Source: Verrucomicrobiota bacterium (GTDB lineage: Bacteria; Verrucomicrobiota; Verrucomicrobiia; Limisphaerales; J093). Taken from it: 64,000 nt of DNA. A program made the translations under genes and the position numbers. The stretch is from NCBI GenBank assembly GCA_027493615.1, contig JAOSKK010000036.1:337228-401227 (forward strand), read 5' to 3'. Of the stretch, positions 50,817 to 59,649 are shown piece by piece. The notes under the pieces were generated by a model that did no database searches, was not told the origin of the DNA, and was given only the letters and a program-made list of their open reading frames with translations. Each line of letters starts with the position of its first letter. Within the stretch, counting starts at the first letter, position 1.

Positions 50817-53800
50817 ATGGCACTCAGCAACCATGAACGCGTCGGCAAGGCGCTGGAAGTGTTGAAGGCGGGACTGCCCGCCTTCGTGGAACGTGAACTG
50901 AAGAGCGCGCACGGCACGAAATGGCTGGCCACAGCCAGGCAGGTCGTCGGGCCGGGAACACAAATTGGCGGCACCGAAAAGTCGCCAGACTGGGATGCGG
51001 CGGGCCTGTTGCGGGTGATGTGGGAGTGCTGGAACGACGTGTTTGCGAAAACGCTGGGACGCGCCGAGCGGAGCATCGTGAGTGAGCTTTCCGAGGTGCG
51101 GAACAAGTGGGCACATCAGAAGCCATTTAGCACGGATGACGCCTACCGGGCGTTGGATTCGATGCACCGATTGCTCAATGCGGTGGGAGCTGGCAAGGAG
51201 GCCGACGAACTGGAAACGCAAAAGTCGGAGTTGATGCGGGTGAAGTTCGACGAACAGGCCCGACATGAGCGGCGCAAAACGCAGGCGACGCTAGGGTTGG
51301 AAGCGGGAACGGCGGCGGGGCTGAAGCCGTGGAGGGAAGTGGTCACGCCGCACCCGGACGTGGCGTCGGGTCGGTATCAACAGGCCGAGTTCGCGGCGGA
51401 CTTATGGCAGGTCTATCGCGCCAGTTTTTCGCCGGAGATTCGGAAGACGGTTTCGGACGAATACGCCGACGCACAGGAGTTCTTCCGTCGCACGTTCTTG
51501 ACGGTGGGATTGAAAGACCTGCTTGTCCGCGCCGTGAGACGCTTGGCGAGTGATGGCAGCGACCCAGTGGTCGAACTGCAAACGAATTTCGGCGGCGGCA
51601 AGACGCACTCGATGCTCGCGTTGTGGCATCTGTTTTCGGGACGACCGGTGGCCGAATTGCCGGGAATCGATGGCGTAATGGCAGAGGCCAAAGCGGGCCT
51701 GCCTAAGCAAGTGCGGCGCGTGGTCATCGTCGGCAACAAGATTTCGCCGGGACAGCCGGTGAAGAAGGACGACGGCACGGTGGTGCGGACACTGTGGGGT
51801 GAATTGGCGTGGCAACTGGGCGGCAAGGAAGGCTTCGCGATGGTGAAGCAGGCCGATGAGACTGCAACCAATCCGGGCGATGCGCTCGGGCATCTCCTGC
51901 GCAAGTATGCTCCGTGCCTGATTCTGATTGATGAGTGGGTCGCCTATGCGCGCGGTCTCCACGACACCAAAGACCTGCCGGGAGGGGATTTCGAGACGCA
52001 GTTCACCTTCGCGCAGACGCTGACGGAAGAAGTCAAGGGCGTGCCCGGCACGATGCTCGTGGTCAGCCTGCCCGCTTCAGCCGATGGCGGCGGCGGTGTT
52101 TCACCCACCAGCGACGCGAACGATGAGGAGGTCGGCGGCGTGCGCGGGCGAATGGCGCTGGCGGCTCTGAGGAACGTGGTAAGCCGGGTGGCCACAGCCT
52201 GGCGACCTGCCAACGCGGAAGAGAGCTTCGAGATTGTCCGGCGGCGGCTGTTCCAGCCCCTGCCCGAACCGAACTATGCCTCCCGCGACAATACCGCCAA
52301 GGCATTCTGTGACCTCTACCGGAGCAACCATCAGGAGTTCCCTCCGGAATGCCGAGAGGCAGATTACGAGCGGAAGCTCAAGGCCGCTTACCCCATTCAT
52401 CCGGAAGTGTTCGACCGCCTCTATCAGGACTGGTCGGGCTTGGTGAAGTTCCAGCGCACGCGCGGCGTGCTGCGCCTGATGGCAGCGGTGATTCATCGGC
52501 TTTGGGAGAGCAACGACCGCAGCCCGCTGATCCTACCGGCAAGCGTTCCGTTAGACGATCCCGGTATCGTGTCCCAACTCACCAGCTATCTGCCCGGCGG
52601 CTGGGAGACGGTCATCGAGAAAGACGTGGACGGCGCCGATGCGCTACCGCGAAAGCTTGACGGGGAGAAACCGAATCTCGGCAGATTCTCGGCATGCCGG
52701 CGTGTGGCTCGGACCTTGTTCCTTGGCTCCGCGCCTATCCCTGGTGCTGCGAATAGAGGTGAGGAAGACCGGCGCATCAAGCTCGGCTGTGTGCTGCCTG
52801 GCGAAGCGGCAGCGGTTTTTGGTGATGCCCTCCGGCATCTTGCCCAAGCCGCTACCTATCTCTACCAGGACAACGCCCGCTACTGGTATGCGACCCAACC
52901 CACCGTCACAAAGCTGGCAGACGACCGCGCCGAGCAATTGCGTCGGGAGGCAGATCGGGTAGCCGAAGAGATTCGGCGGCGAGTGCGCGAAGACCTCCGT
53001 TCGCGCGGTGATTTTCCGAAGGTGTATCCGTTCCCGGCGAATTCAGGGGAGGTCCCCGATGAATTGGAAGCACGTCTTGTGGTGCTCGATGTCGAGGCGC
53101 CATACGGCAAGGAGGGAACAAACCTCGCGATTGAAGCGGCCAAGAAGTTTCTCACCCAGCGCGGGAACAGCCCGCGCATTTACATGAACACGCTGGTCTT
53201 CCTCGCCCCTGACCGCAGCCGCCTCGACGAATTGGAGCAGGCCACCCGGTATTACCTCGCATGGCAGTCCATTGTAGAACAAGAAACCGAGTTGAATTTG
53301 GACAAGTCGCAATCTCGACAGGCAGCCACGCAGAAGGCGACTTGGGATCGCACAACTACCAGCCGTGTGGGCGAAACCTTCCAATGGCTTCTGGTGCCCA
53401 CGCAGCCGAATGCCCAGGCCCCGGTCGATTGGCAGCAGAGCCGGCTCAGCGGGCCGGACCCGCTCGCCGTTCGCGCGTGCAAGAAGCTGCGAAACGACAG
53501 CCAGATGGTAATGCAATATGCACCCACGCTGCTGCGGCAGGAACTGGACAAGATTCCCCTTTGGCGCGGCAATCACGTCGGCGTAAAGCAACTCGTCGAG
53601 GACTTTGCCCGGTATCCCTACCTGCAACGGGTCCGGACTCCTGACGTTCTGCTCGATTCCATGCGCGACGGGGTTGCTTTAGTCACCTGGCGCACGGACT
53701 CCTTCGCTTTCGCCGACGGCTTGGAGGAAGCCAAAGCGCGCTATCTCGGTCTGCGAGGCGGCCAGGTTGTCCGATTCACGGGCGATGCCATTGGCCTACT

Positions 53801-54200
53801 GGTCAAACCGGAGGTCGCGGAAATTCAGCTTCAGGCTGAACGACCGCAGCCGCAGCCAACGCCCGGAGCGCCAGGGACGGCTCCCGCAACCGGTGTTACT
53901 ACTGGCGGCGGGCCAGCCCCCACGCCGGCGACTGGGGGTGGTGGCACACCTGCCGCGTCCTCCCCTCCGACGGTGTTCTTCGGCAGCGTGAAGGTGGACA
54001 CAACCCGGATCAGCCGAGACGTGGCCAGCATCGCGAACGAGATCATCCAGCATCTCGCTGCCCTGCCTGACAGCGAGGTGGCCGTGACTTTGGAAATCCA
54101 GGCACGCGTGCCCGGCGGCGTGCCTGATAACGTAGTCCGAACCGTTTCCGAAAACTGCCGAACTCTCAAGTTCAGCAGCCAACATTTCGAGAAAGAATGA
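50817..54200 (+). CDS. DUF499 AAA ATPase with N-terminal Swt1-like HEPN domain
   Basis: 1,127 residues. Residues 1-125 form a Swt1-type HEPN domain with the R-x4-H motif RNKWAH (R95...H100), which in other HEPN proteins is the RNase site. The DUF499 ATPase follows: Walker A NFGGGKTHSM near residue 258, Walker B LILIDEWVAYARG near 368, and sensor-like LVVSLPAS. A Pro/Gly/Thr-rich linker near 1015-1060 leads to a small C-terminal domain (SVKVDTTRISRDVASIANEI). In the DUF1156-DUF499-helicase defense module this is the large ATPase, comparable in place to PglY/BrxC in BREX. An effector RNase role of the HEPN part is inferred. It is the last gene of the 20-kb run. Intact. Confidence 0.92.
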   Translation: MALSNHERVGKALEVLKAGLPAFVERELKSAHGTKWLATARQVVGPGTQIGGTEKSPDWDAAGLLRVMWECWNDVFAKTLGRAERSIVSELSEVRNKWAHQKPFSTDDAYRALDSMHRLLNAVGAGKEADELETQKSELMRVKFDEQARHERRKTQATLGLEAGTAAGLKPWREVVTPHPDVASGRYQQAEFAADLWQVYRASFSPEIRKTVSDEYADAQEFFRRTFLTVGLKDLLVRAVRRLASDGSDPVVELQTNFGGGKTHSMLALWHLFSGRPVAELPGIDGVMAEAKAGLPKQVRRVVIVGNKISPGQPVKKDDGTVVRTLWGELAWQLGGKEGFAMVKQADETATNPGDALGHLLRKYAPCLILIDEWVAYARGLHDTKDLPGGDFETQFTFAQTLTEEVKGVPGTMLVVSLPASADGGGGVSPTSDANDEEVGGVRGRMALAALRNVVSRVATAWRPANAEESFEIVRRRLFQPLPEPNYASRDNTAKAFCDLYRSNHQEFPPECREADYERKLKAAYPIHPEVFDRLYQDWSGLVKFQRTRGVLRLMAAVIHRLWESNDRSPLILPASVPLDDPGIVSQLTSYLPGGWETVIEKDVDGADALPRKLDGEKPNLGRFSACRRVARTLFLGSAPIPGAANRGEEDRRIKLGCVLPGEAAAVFGDALRHLAQAATYLYQDNARYWYATQPTVTKLADDRAEQLRREADRVAEEIRRRVREDLRSRGDFPKVYPFPANSGEVPDELEARLVVLDVEAPYGKEGTNLAIEAAKKFLTQRGNSPRIYMNTLVFLAPDRSRLDELEQATRYYLAWQSIVEQETELNLDKSQSRQAATQKATWDRTTTSRVGETFQWLLVPTQPNAQAPVDWQQSRLSGPDPLAVRACKKLRNDSQMVMQYAPTLLRQELDKIPLWRGNHVGVKQLVEDFARYPYLQRVRTPDVLLDSMRDGVALVTWRTDSFAFADGLEEAKARYLGLRGGQVVRFTGDAIGLLVKPEVAEIQLQAERPQPQPTPGAPGTAPATGVTTGGGPAPTPATGGGGTPAASSPPTVFFGSVKVDTTRISRDVASIANEIIQHLAALPDSEVAVTLEIQARVPGGVPDNVVRTVSENCRTLKFSSQHFEKE

Positions 54201-54749
54201 ACATACGGTGGTTCCCCATCGCTGATCAACGGAGCAACCCATCGCAACCGCTGATCGCCGCGTCGCCGTGACCAACGCGAGGTCTGCTGCGCTCCACGGG
54301 CTGCCGGTCGGCCCTGTCCCCCTCTCGACCACGCCCGTTCCACTCCACAAACCGCGCGCTCGTCACGAGCGGGCATTCACCGGAAGCTGCAGGCGCGGCA
54401 GGTTTCCGTCTGTGGCTCGGCGGCGGGCCGTTGCGCTCCGGCTGCGTTTCGCTACGCGCTGCTCTCCGCCCTTCGCTCCACTTTCCCCGCTCGCCGACCA
54501 CAGACCGAAGCTTCAAGCCGATGTGCCAAGAAAGAAGGGCGGAGTTCCGCTTGCGGCCCAGCAATTTGTGTGTGCGGGACAAGTTCTGCTTCGAGCGTGT
54601 TGTCCTGGATTCCCGAACGCCGTCGCGAAGGCAATACGGATGGGCAATCCTGTCACACTAGGCTCAACTCACCGTCGCAGGCCGGCGGCAGGGGAATGGA
54701 GCGGAGTCTCCAAGAGGAGCCACTTGTGTAAATAGGCCGACTTGACCTC
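54201..54749. other. Non-coding stretch after the main island, holding direct repeat 1
   Basis: About 550 bp between the DUF499 stop and the second AbiE-like cassette. Open frames here are repeat-derived and not protein-like. The centre is direct repeat copy 1 (listed separately). The rest, 54513-54749, shows no terminator or gene that I can support; the promoter of the downstream cassette should lie in its last part. Confidence 0.5.
54263..54512 (+). repeat. 250-bp direct repeat, copy 1
   Basis: This stretch and 57384-57632 are near identical in the same orientation, from TCGCCGTGACCA to CACAGACCGAAGCT, with roughly 20 scattered substitutions and one single-base length difference (GGCGGGCCG versus GGCGGGCG near 54427/57547). 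It carries internal complementary words such as GCGCGCTCGTCACGAGCG, a near-palindrome. It does not encode a recognisable protein and has no transposase beside it. Confidence 0.9.
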
Positions 54750-54776
54750 GTGCTCAAGGTTTGGTATTTGGACAAC

Positions 54777-55846
54777 ATGAGCCGAGAATTGAATTCGAGA
54801 ACGGTGGAGGACATCTCGCGCCGGCTGGCGGAATTGCTGGCCCTGCCCGTGAGCCGGCTCAAGGTGAAACTCGAACCGTCTGTTCCGGGCGACGAGAACA
54901 ACCGGGCGGATTTGCTGGTGTCGGCGGGAAACTTTCACTTTGCCGTGGAGTGGAAGGCGTCGGGACAGGCATCGGCGGTGGCCATGGCGGTCCGGTCCAT
55001 CCGCCGGTTTGTCGAGGCGTCCCGCAAGAAACTCATTCCGCTCGTGGCCGCGCCCTTTGTGGGCGAAGTCGGCCAGAAACTGTGCGAGGAAGCAGACGTG
55101 TGCTGGATGGACTTGTCCGGGAACGCCCATCTGGTTGGGGTGGGCCTGCGGGTGAACATCGAGGGAAGCCGAACCAGTTCAAGCGCCCGGGCCGTCCGCG
55201 CAGTGTGTTCGCGCCGAAAAGCGCGCGGATTGCCCGTTGGATGTTGATCGAGCCGGAGCGTGCGTTCAGCCAGAGGGAACTGGCGAAGGCGAGCGGGCTG
55301 GATGAAGGCTTCACCAGCCGGATTGTCCGGGAACTGGAAGCAGAGCGCCTCGTGGCGCGCGAGCCGGACGGCGCGGTGAGGGTCGCCGACTATGACGCGC
55401 TGCTGGACGCATGGCGTGAGGCTTACGATTTCTCAAAGCATCACGTTGTGCGGGGGCACGTGGCGGCGCGGTCCAGTGAGGACGTGCTGCGGCAACTGGC
55501 CGAGCAATTCAAGCGCGACAAGATCGAGCACGCGGCCACGGGGTTGGCGGGGGCGTGGTTGCTGAACCCGTTTGCCGGCTATCGGCTCGCCGTTGTCTAT
55601 GTCGAGAAGATGCCGTCGTCCGAAGCGAGGCAGGAAATGGGTTTTCATGAGCAGCCAAAAGGCGAGAACGTATGGCTGGTCGTGCCAAATGATGAAGGCG
55701 TGTTTCACGGCGCGTCGGATCGCGACGGCATCCGCTGTGTTCATCCCGTGCAGATGTATTTGGATTTGAAAAACCATCCCGAACGGTCGGAGGAAGCGGC
55801 GGCGCAGTTGCGCCAGAAGATTCTGAGAAAGGGCGGCCATGCCTGA
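54777..55846 (+). CDS. AbiEi-like antitoxin of a second type IV TA pair, frame error
   Basis: About 356 residues when joined. The first part (SRELNSRTVEDISRRLAELL, FHFAVEWKASGQASAVAMAV, CWMDLSGNAHLVGVGLRV) resembles a restriction-endonuclease-like leader seen in large AbiEi relatives. The second part has a winged helix (KSARIARWMLIEPERAFSQR, GLDEGFTSRIVRELEAERLV) and the effector domain ending HPVQMYLDLKNHPERSEEAA. The break is at 55163-55165: G3 should be G4, giving VNIEGKPNQFKRPGRP. An in-frame GTG at 54750 is an alternative start. It overlaps the nucleotidyltransferase gene by eight bases. It is not close in sequence to the AbiEi at 49 kb. Confidence 0.75.
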
Positions 55847-56683
55847 GAAACCAAGAACCGCCGCCGGTTACGCGCCCGATCAGGTCGCGCGGGTGAAATC
55901 CATGTGCCTGTATCTCGCCACCAAGCTGGGCGATTTGATGGATGAACTGGTGGTTGTGGGCGGCCTCGTGCCGTCGCTGCTGATAGATCAGACGCATCTG
56001 CCGGAGAACGTGACAGCCCACGTGGGCACGCTCGATCTCGATCTGGGGCTGGCGTTCGCACTGGTGGGAGAGCAGCGCTATCAGGCCGTGGTGGAGCGCC
56101 TGCGCGCAGCGGGATTCGAGATGGACCAAAACGAGGAGGGTCAGCCCACGCGCCAACGCTGGCGCATCAGCAAACCGCCGGTGACCGTGGACTTCCTGAT
56201 CGAACCGGAGAAGATCGCCGAAGCACAGGCGGGACGTTTGTTCCCGCTTACGAAAGATTGGGCCGCCATCATCGCGCCCGGCTTGCATCTGGCGTTCACA
56301 AATAATCAAACGGTGACGCTGGACGGACGGACCATCGCCGGAGAAACCGCCCGGAGGGACATCCGGGTCTGTGGAGCGGGGGCGTTCGTGGTGCTCAAGG
56401 CGCTGGCCTTCCACATACGCGGTGAGAACAAGGACGCTTACGATTTGTTTTATCTGCTGCGGAACTACGGGCGCGGCGTCGCGGACGTGGCTGCGCAACT
56501 GCGGCCCTTGATTAAGGACGCCAGCGCAAAAAGGCGCTGGCATACTTGCGGGAGGATTTCCAGGAGTCTGAGAGCATCGGGCCGAGACGCGTTGCCGAAT
56601 TCCTGTTCGGACGACCGGAGGTGGACACTCAGGCGGACGCCCTCGGCTTCGTGCGCCAACTTCTGGCGGAATGCAGGACTTGA
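55839..56683 (+). CDS. AbiEii-like nucleotidyltransferase toxin of the second TA pair, frame error
   Basis: About 281 residues when repaired. The nucleotidyltransferase core is visible: LMDELVVVGGLVPSLLID (GG motif), HVGTLDLDLGLAFALVG (the D-x-D pair), PVTVDFLIEP (third carboxylate), and the helical VVLKALAFHIRGENKDAYDLFYLL. The A-run at 56528-56532 is one base short; with A6 the end reads ASAKKALAYLREDFQESESI and stops at 56681-56683. The short overlap ATGCCTGA with the antitoxin gene is the usual layout of such pairs. It lacks close similarity to the toxin at 49.8 kb, so it is a second, independent system. Confidence 0.8.
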
Positions 56684-56685
56684 GC

Positions 56686-56838
56686 ATGAGCTACCGATCA
56701 TCATCATCATTCGGCAAGCGGCAGACATACGCTGCGCTCGCCGAAATATTGCAGCGGGGCTTTGACGATTGCATGACGTTGGAGGACGACCACCAGATTG
56801 CTTGCATCATCCGCCAGGAGAAGAACGGACCGACATGA
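56686..56838 (+). CDS. 50-residue ORF linking the TA pair and the alpha-CTD-like gene
   Basis: The ORF starts two bases after the repaired toxin stop and ends inside the next gene's ATG (ATGA at 56835-56838), so it is tightly packed into the operon. The product reads YRSSSSFGKRQTYAALAEIL, then QRGFDDCMTLEDDHQIACII and a short polar end: a soluble, weakly acidic, mostly helical peptide. No family is recognised. Packing on both sides is the main reason to accept it. Confidence 0.5.
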   Translation: MSYRSSSSFGKRQTYAALAEILQRGFDDCMTLEDDHQIACIIRQEKNGPT

Positions 56839-57302
56839 AATCCAGACTCCTTCCAAACGGCCTTTCCCGAAGGACCAACCGTTGCCTTCTCAACGCCGGC
56901 ATTCCCATCGACAGGGAGGCGATCCGGCACGCTCTCAAAACCGGAAAACTCTACCCTTTCCTCTGGCCTCCAAACTACGGCATATACACGCACGCTGAGG
57001 TCTGCCTTTGGGCCGGCATTGATGCAGAAGCCCTCTCGTGTCGCCCCTCTCAAGATGAAGTGACCCCGTATCCTGCCAACGGACTTTCCTATCGGGCCAA
57101 TCGGTGTCTCTCGCGATCCGCCATTCCCGCCACGAAAATGGCGGTTCATCATGCCCTGAGAACTGGAGTGCTTGTGCCCGGCAAACGCCCCAGCAACTTC
57201 GGCCCGCAAACCCATGCCGAGCTTTGCCGCTGGGCGGGCGTCGATCCCGCGGCCATCATATCCGCGCGTCCCAAACGCACGACATCCGGCCCGATAGACT
57301 GA
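56835..57302 (+). CDS. Small protein with two RNA polymerase alpha-CTD-like repeats
   Basis: 155 residues made of two ~65-residue repeats. Each follows NGLS-x-R-x-NRCL-x-x-x-x-IP, a helix with AL-x-TG-x-L-x-P, then P-x-N-[YF]-G-x-x-THAE-x-C-x-WAG-[IV]-D. The order 'LS-x-R-x-x-N-C-L...L...N-[YF]-G-x-x-[ST]-x-x-E' is that of the helix-hairpin-helix DNA/UP-element binding fold of the alpha C-terminal domain (alphaCTD: SxRxxNCL ... NLGKKSLxEI). No other domain is present. I infer a DNA-binding protein that could mimic or compete with RNA polymerase alpha. It is the last gene of the cassette between the two 250-bp repeats. Confidence 0.65.
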   Translation: MKSRLLPNGLSRRTNRCLLNAGIPIDREAIRHALKTGKLYPFLWPPNYGIYTHAEVCLWAGIDAEALSCRPSQDEVTPYPANGLSYRANRCLSRSAIPATKMAVHHALRTGVLVPGKRPSNFGPQTHAELCRWAGVDPAAIISARPKRTTSGPID

Positions 57303-58010
57303 AGTGCGGAGTCAGCCGCTTGAAAGCAGGCGACTGCATTCGCCGCGGATATTAAGAGTCGAAACACCACGAAGACTGCCGACTCGCCGTGACCAGCGCG
57401 CGGCATGCTTCGCTCCACGGGCTGACGGGCGGCCCTGTCCCCCTCTCGACCACGCCCGTTCCACTCCGCAAACCGCGCGCTCGTCACGAGCGGGCATTCG
57501 CCGGAAGCTGCAGGCGCGGCAGGCTTCCGTCTGCGGCTCGGCGGCGGGCGTTGCGCTCCGGCTGCGATTCGCTAGGCGCTCCTCTCCGCCCTCCGCTCCA
57601 CTTTCCCCGCTCACCGACCACAGACCGAAGCTGGGTATCGACAGAACAGCAGATTCGTCAATCAGCGATTGGCGAATTCAGATTCTCCAAGATTCTGCAA
57701 TCAGTGATTGAAAAATCGTCGAGCCATTCGGCTCGGGCTTGGACAACGCGATGAAACCCCTCTCGATTGTATGGCGGCGTCGGTCGCGTCAAGGTAGTGC
57801 GCCCCGGCTGCCCCCCGCCTCCACCTTGACCCGCCCGCCGCCGCCGGGGAGTTTTGCCTTTAGGTTTTCATCGCGGAAGTGTGTCGTCGCGGGGCGACCG
57901 AAGGTGAAAATATCCATGAAATCAAGGCAACTCCTGCTATGCTTTTGCCCGGGACTCGTGTTAAATGGGCCAGAATTCACGTTCAATGGTCGAAGTGCAA
58001 AACATCTGAC
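57303..58010. other. Non-coding stretch holding direct repeat 2
   Basis: About 700 bp. The first 80 bp and the last 380 bp show no gene I can support; frames such as 57739-58014 plus (91 codons) are proline/serine-rich and unpatterned. The body from 57384 to 57632 is direct repeat copy 2. Just after it lie two near-copies of a short word, TCAATCAGCGATTGGCGAAT and TGCAATCAGTGATTGAAAAA (about 57658-57715), whose function I do not know. The promoter for the YwqK-like gene should be in the last 100 bp. Confidence 0.45.
57384..57632 (+). repeat. 250-bp direct repeat, copy 2
   Basis: The partner of 54263-54512, in the same orientation, one base shorter. The two copies bracket the cassette AbiEi-like, AbiEii-like, 50-residue ORF and alpha-CTD-like gene (54.75-57.30 kb), so the unit could be lost or copied by recombination between them. 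Most differences are single substitutions spread along the length, so the copies are not brand new. Confidence 0.9.
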
Positions 58011-58835
58011 GTGAGAACCACGATTCAAAAGTCCTGGTATCGAAACGGTCTGCTCTGCGAAGAAACGCCTCTCCGAAACGGTCACCGGCATGGCGTTGCC
58101 CGCGCCTGGCACAAGAACGGACGCCTCGCCTCCGAGGAACGCTACGCCGATGGCTTGTCGCATGGCGTCTGCCGCCAATGGAGCGAAGCGGGCCGACTCC
58201 TCGGCAAATACCTCATGGTTCAAGGAACGGGTGTGCAGCGTGCATGGCATGACAACGGCAAGCCTCAGATGGAGTTGTCCACCGTGCGGGGCGAGTTCTG
58301 CGGGCGCAGCCGAAGCTGGTTGAGTGACGGCACGCTCCTGTCCGACGACATCTATCTCCGGGGTAAACTGGTCAGCGCCGACGAATACCGCGCGGCGGCA
58401 GCGAAGGACAAGTCGTTGCCGAAGCTTGGCAGGGTGACGAAGGCGGTGAAGCCGGTGTCGGAGAAACACATTCACCGAGTTTTCGTCGCCGGGCTGCTGG
58501 CCAAGCCCAATCGCTTCGAGGCGCGGGCCTGGCTGGAGGCCAGGATCGCCGATAGCTCCGCCCGATCGCTCGGCCGATTCAAGCGCGAGAGTGACGCGGC
58601 GAAGTTCGTCGCCGCGCTCTACGACGCCGGCGCGACCGAGGTGATCGCGCCCGACGTTTACCGCAGTAAGAAAGGCGACGAGTTTGCGGATGCCTTGCTG
58701 GTGCGCGTGCCGAAGTCTCCCGCCAAGCGGAAGGCGATCCGCACAGTCTGCGCCCAGCTTCAAAAGCGAAAGCTTGGAGCAGTGCAGCCGGACGTGGACC
58801 TCGGCGAGACGCATCTCTTCCTCTCCTTGGCATGA
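58011..58835 (+). CDS. YwqK-like repeat protein with a C-terminal domain
   Basis: About 274 residues from the GTG at 58011 (an in-frame ATG at 57939 would add 24). The first 110 residues carry repeats of the YwqK/MORN-like sort: SWYRNGLLCEETPLRNGHRHG, AWHKNGRLASEERYADGLSHG, QWSEAGRLLGKYL, AWHDNGKPQMELS. The family name comes from the antitoxin of the YwqJK pair in Bacillus, but such repeats have several uses. The remainder is an alpha-beta domain (FKRESDAAKFVAALYDAGAT, GDEFADALLVRVPKSPAKRK) not known to me. No toxin of the YwqJ type is beside it. It lies at the outer edge of the defense island. Confidence 0.7.
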   Translation: MRTTIQKSWYRNGLLCEETPLRNGHRHGVARAWHKNGRLASEERYADGLSHGVCRQWSEAGRLLGKYLMVQGTGVQRAWHDNGKPQMELSTVRGEFCGRSRSWLSDGTLLSDDIYLRGKLVSADEYRAAAAKDKSLPKLGRVTKAVKPVSEKHIHRVFVAGLLAKPNRFEARAWLEARIADSSARSLGRFKRESDAAKFVAALYDAGATEVIAPDVYRSKKGDEFADALLVRVPKSPAKRKAIRTVCAQLQKRKLGAVQPDVDLGETHLFLSLA

Positions 58836-58862
58836 GTCAGGCCGCACGACGCCACTTGCAGT

Positions 58863-59572
58863 ATGGTCTCATTCATCTTGCCAGCCCACAACGAAGAGCG
58901 ATGGATACGGCGTTCGATCGCTGCCATTGGCAGGGCGGTGGAGGGTTTGACCGAGTCACATGAGGTTATCGTCGTCGATGATGCTTCCGATGATGCGACC
59001 GCCCGCCTTGCCGAGCAGGATGGAGCGCGGGTGGTGCGGGTCGCGCATCGGCAGATTGCCGCGGCCCGCAACGCGGGCGCACGAGAGGCGCGCGGGGAGT
59101 TTCTCTTTTTCGTGGATGCGGACACGCTCGCCACTTCAGGTGCGGTGCGTGCTGCGCTAGCAGCCATGCGCGAGGGAGCGGCAGGTGGAGGCTGCGTCTT
59201 CCGGTTTGATGGCAAGCTGCCTTGGGGAGCACGCCTTCTTTATCCAGTGGCCGTGGTGAGTGCGCGCGGTCTCAGACTGGTGGGCGGGTGTTTTTGTTCT
59301 GCACCCGCAAGGCGTTCGAAAACGTCGGCGGCTTTTGCGAGCAATTCTATGCAGCGGAAGAGGCGGCCTTCATCCGCGCATTGAAGAACCAAGGCCGGTT
59401 CATCGTGCCCCGTGAGACAGTGATCACATCGGGGCGCAAGCTGCGCGCTTACTCCACTTGGCGGATTGTCCGGGAGGCGGCGCGCTGGTTTCTTCGAGGC
59501 CCGGAGTCCTATCGCCGACGCGAGGGTTTGGAAATGTGGTATGGACCACGAAAGGAAGACAAACACATATGA
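58863..59572 (+). CDS. Family 2 glycosyltransferase, frame error
   Basis: About 237 residues when repaired, a short GT-A enzyme. VSFILPAHNEERWIRRSIAA is the nucleotide-binding start; VIVVDDASDDAT and AAARNAGAREARGEFLFFVDADT include the metal-binding D-x-D. After the break come RKAFENVGGFCEQFYAAEEAAF, the acceptor-side ED/EE region, and a C-terminal helix. T5 at 59291-59295 should be T6: the repaired text reads GGCFLFCTRKAFENVGGF. It transfers a sugar from a nucleotide donor; acceptor unknown. It stands at the outer end of the island, 28 bases after the YwqK-like gene, and is tail-to-tail with the ClpA-like gene. Confidence 0.88.
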
Positions 59573-59649
59573 TCGACGTGTGGCCTCCTATTGCGCATCA
59601 ACCCGGCACATTGCTCCGTTGCAGCCGCTGCGTCCCGTGGGCCGGATCG

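Noticed and set aside
54226..54582. Minus-strand ORF of 118 codons across direct repeat 1
   Set aside because: It is the repeat read as protein; the second copy does not keep the same frame throughout, so it is not under coding selection.
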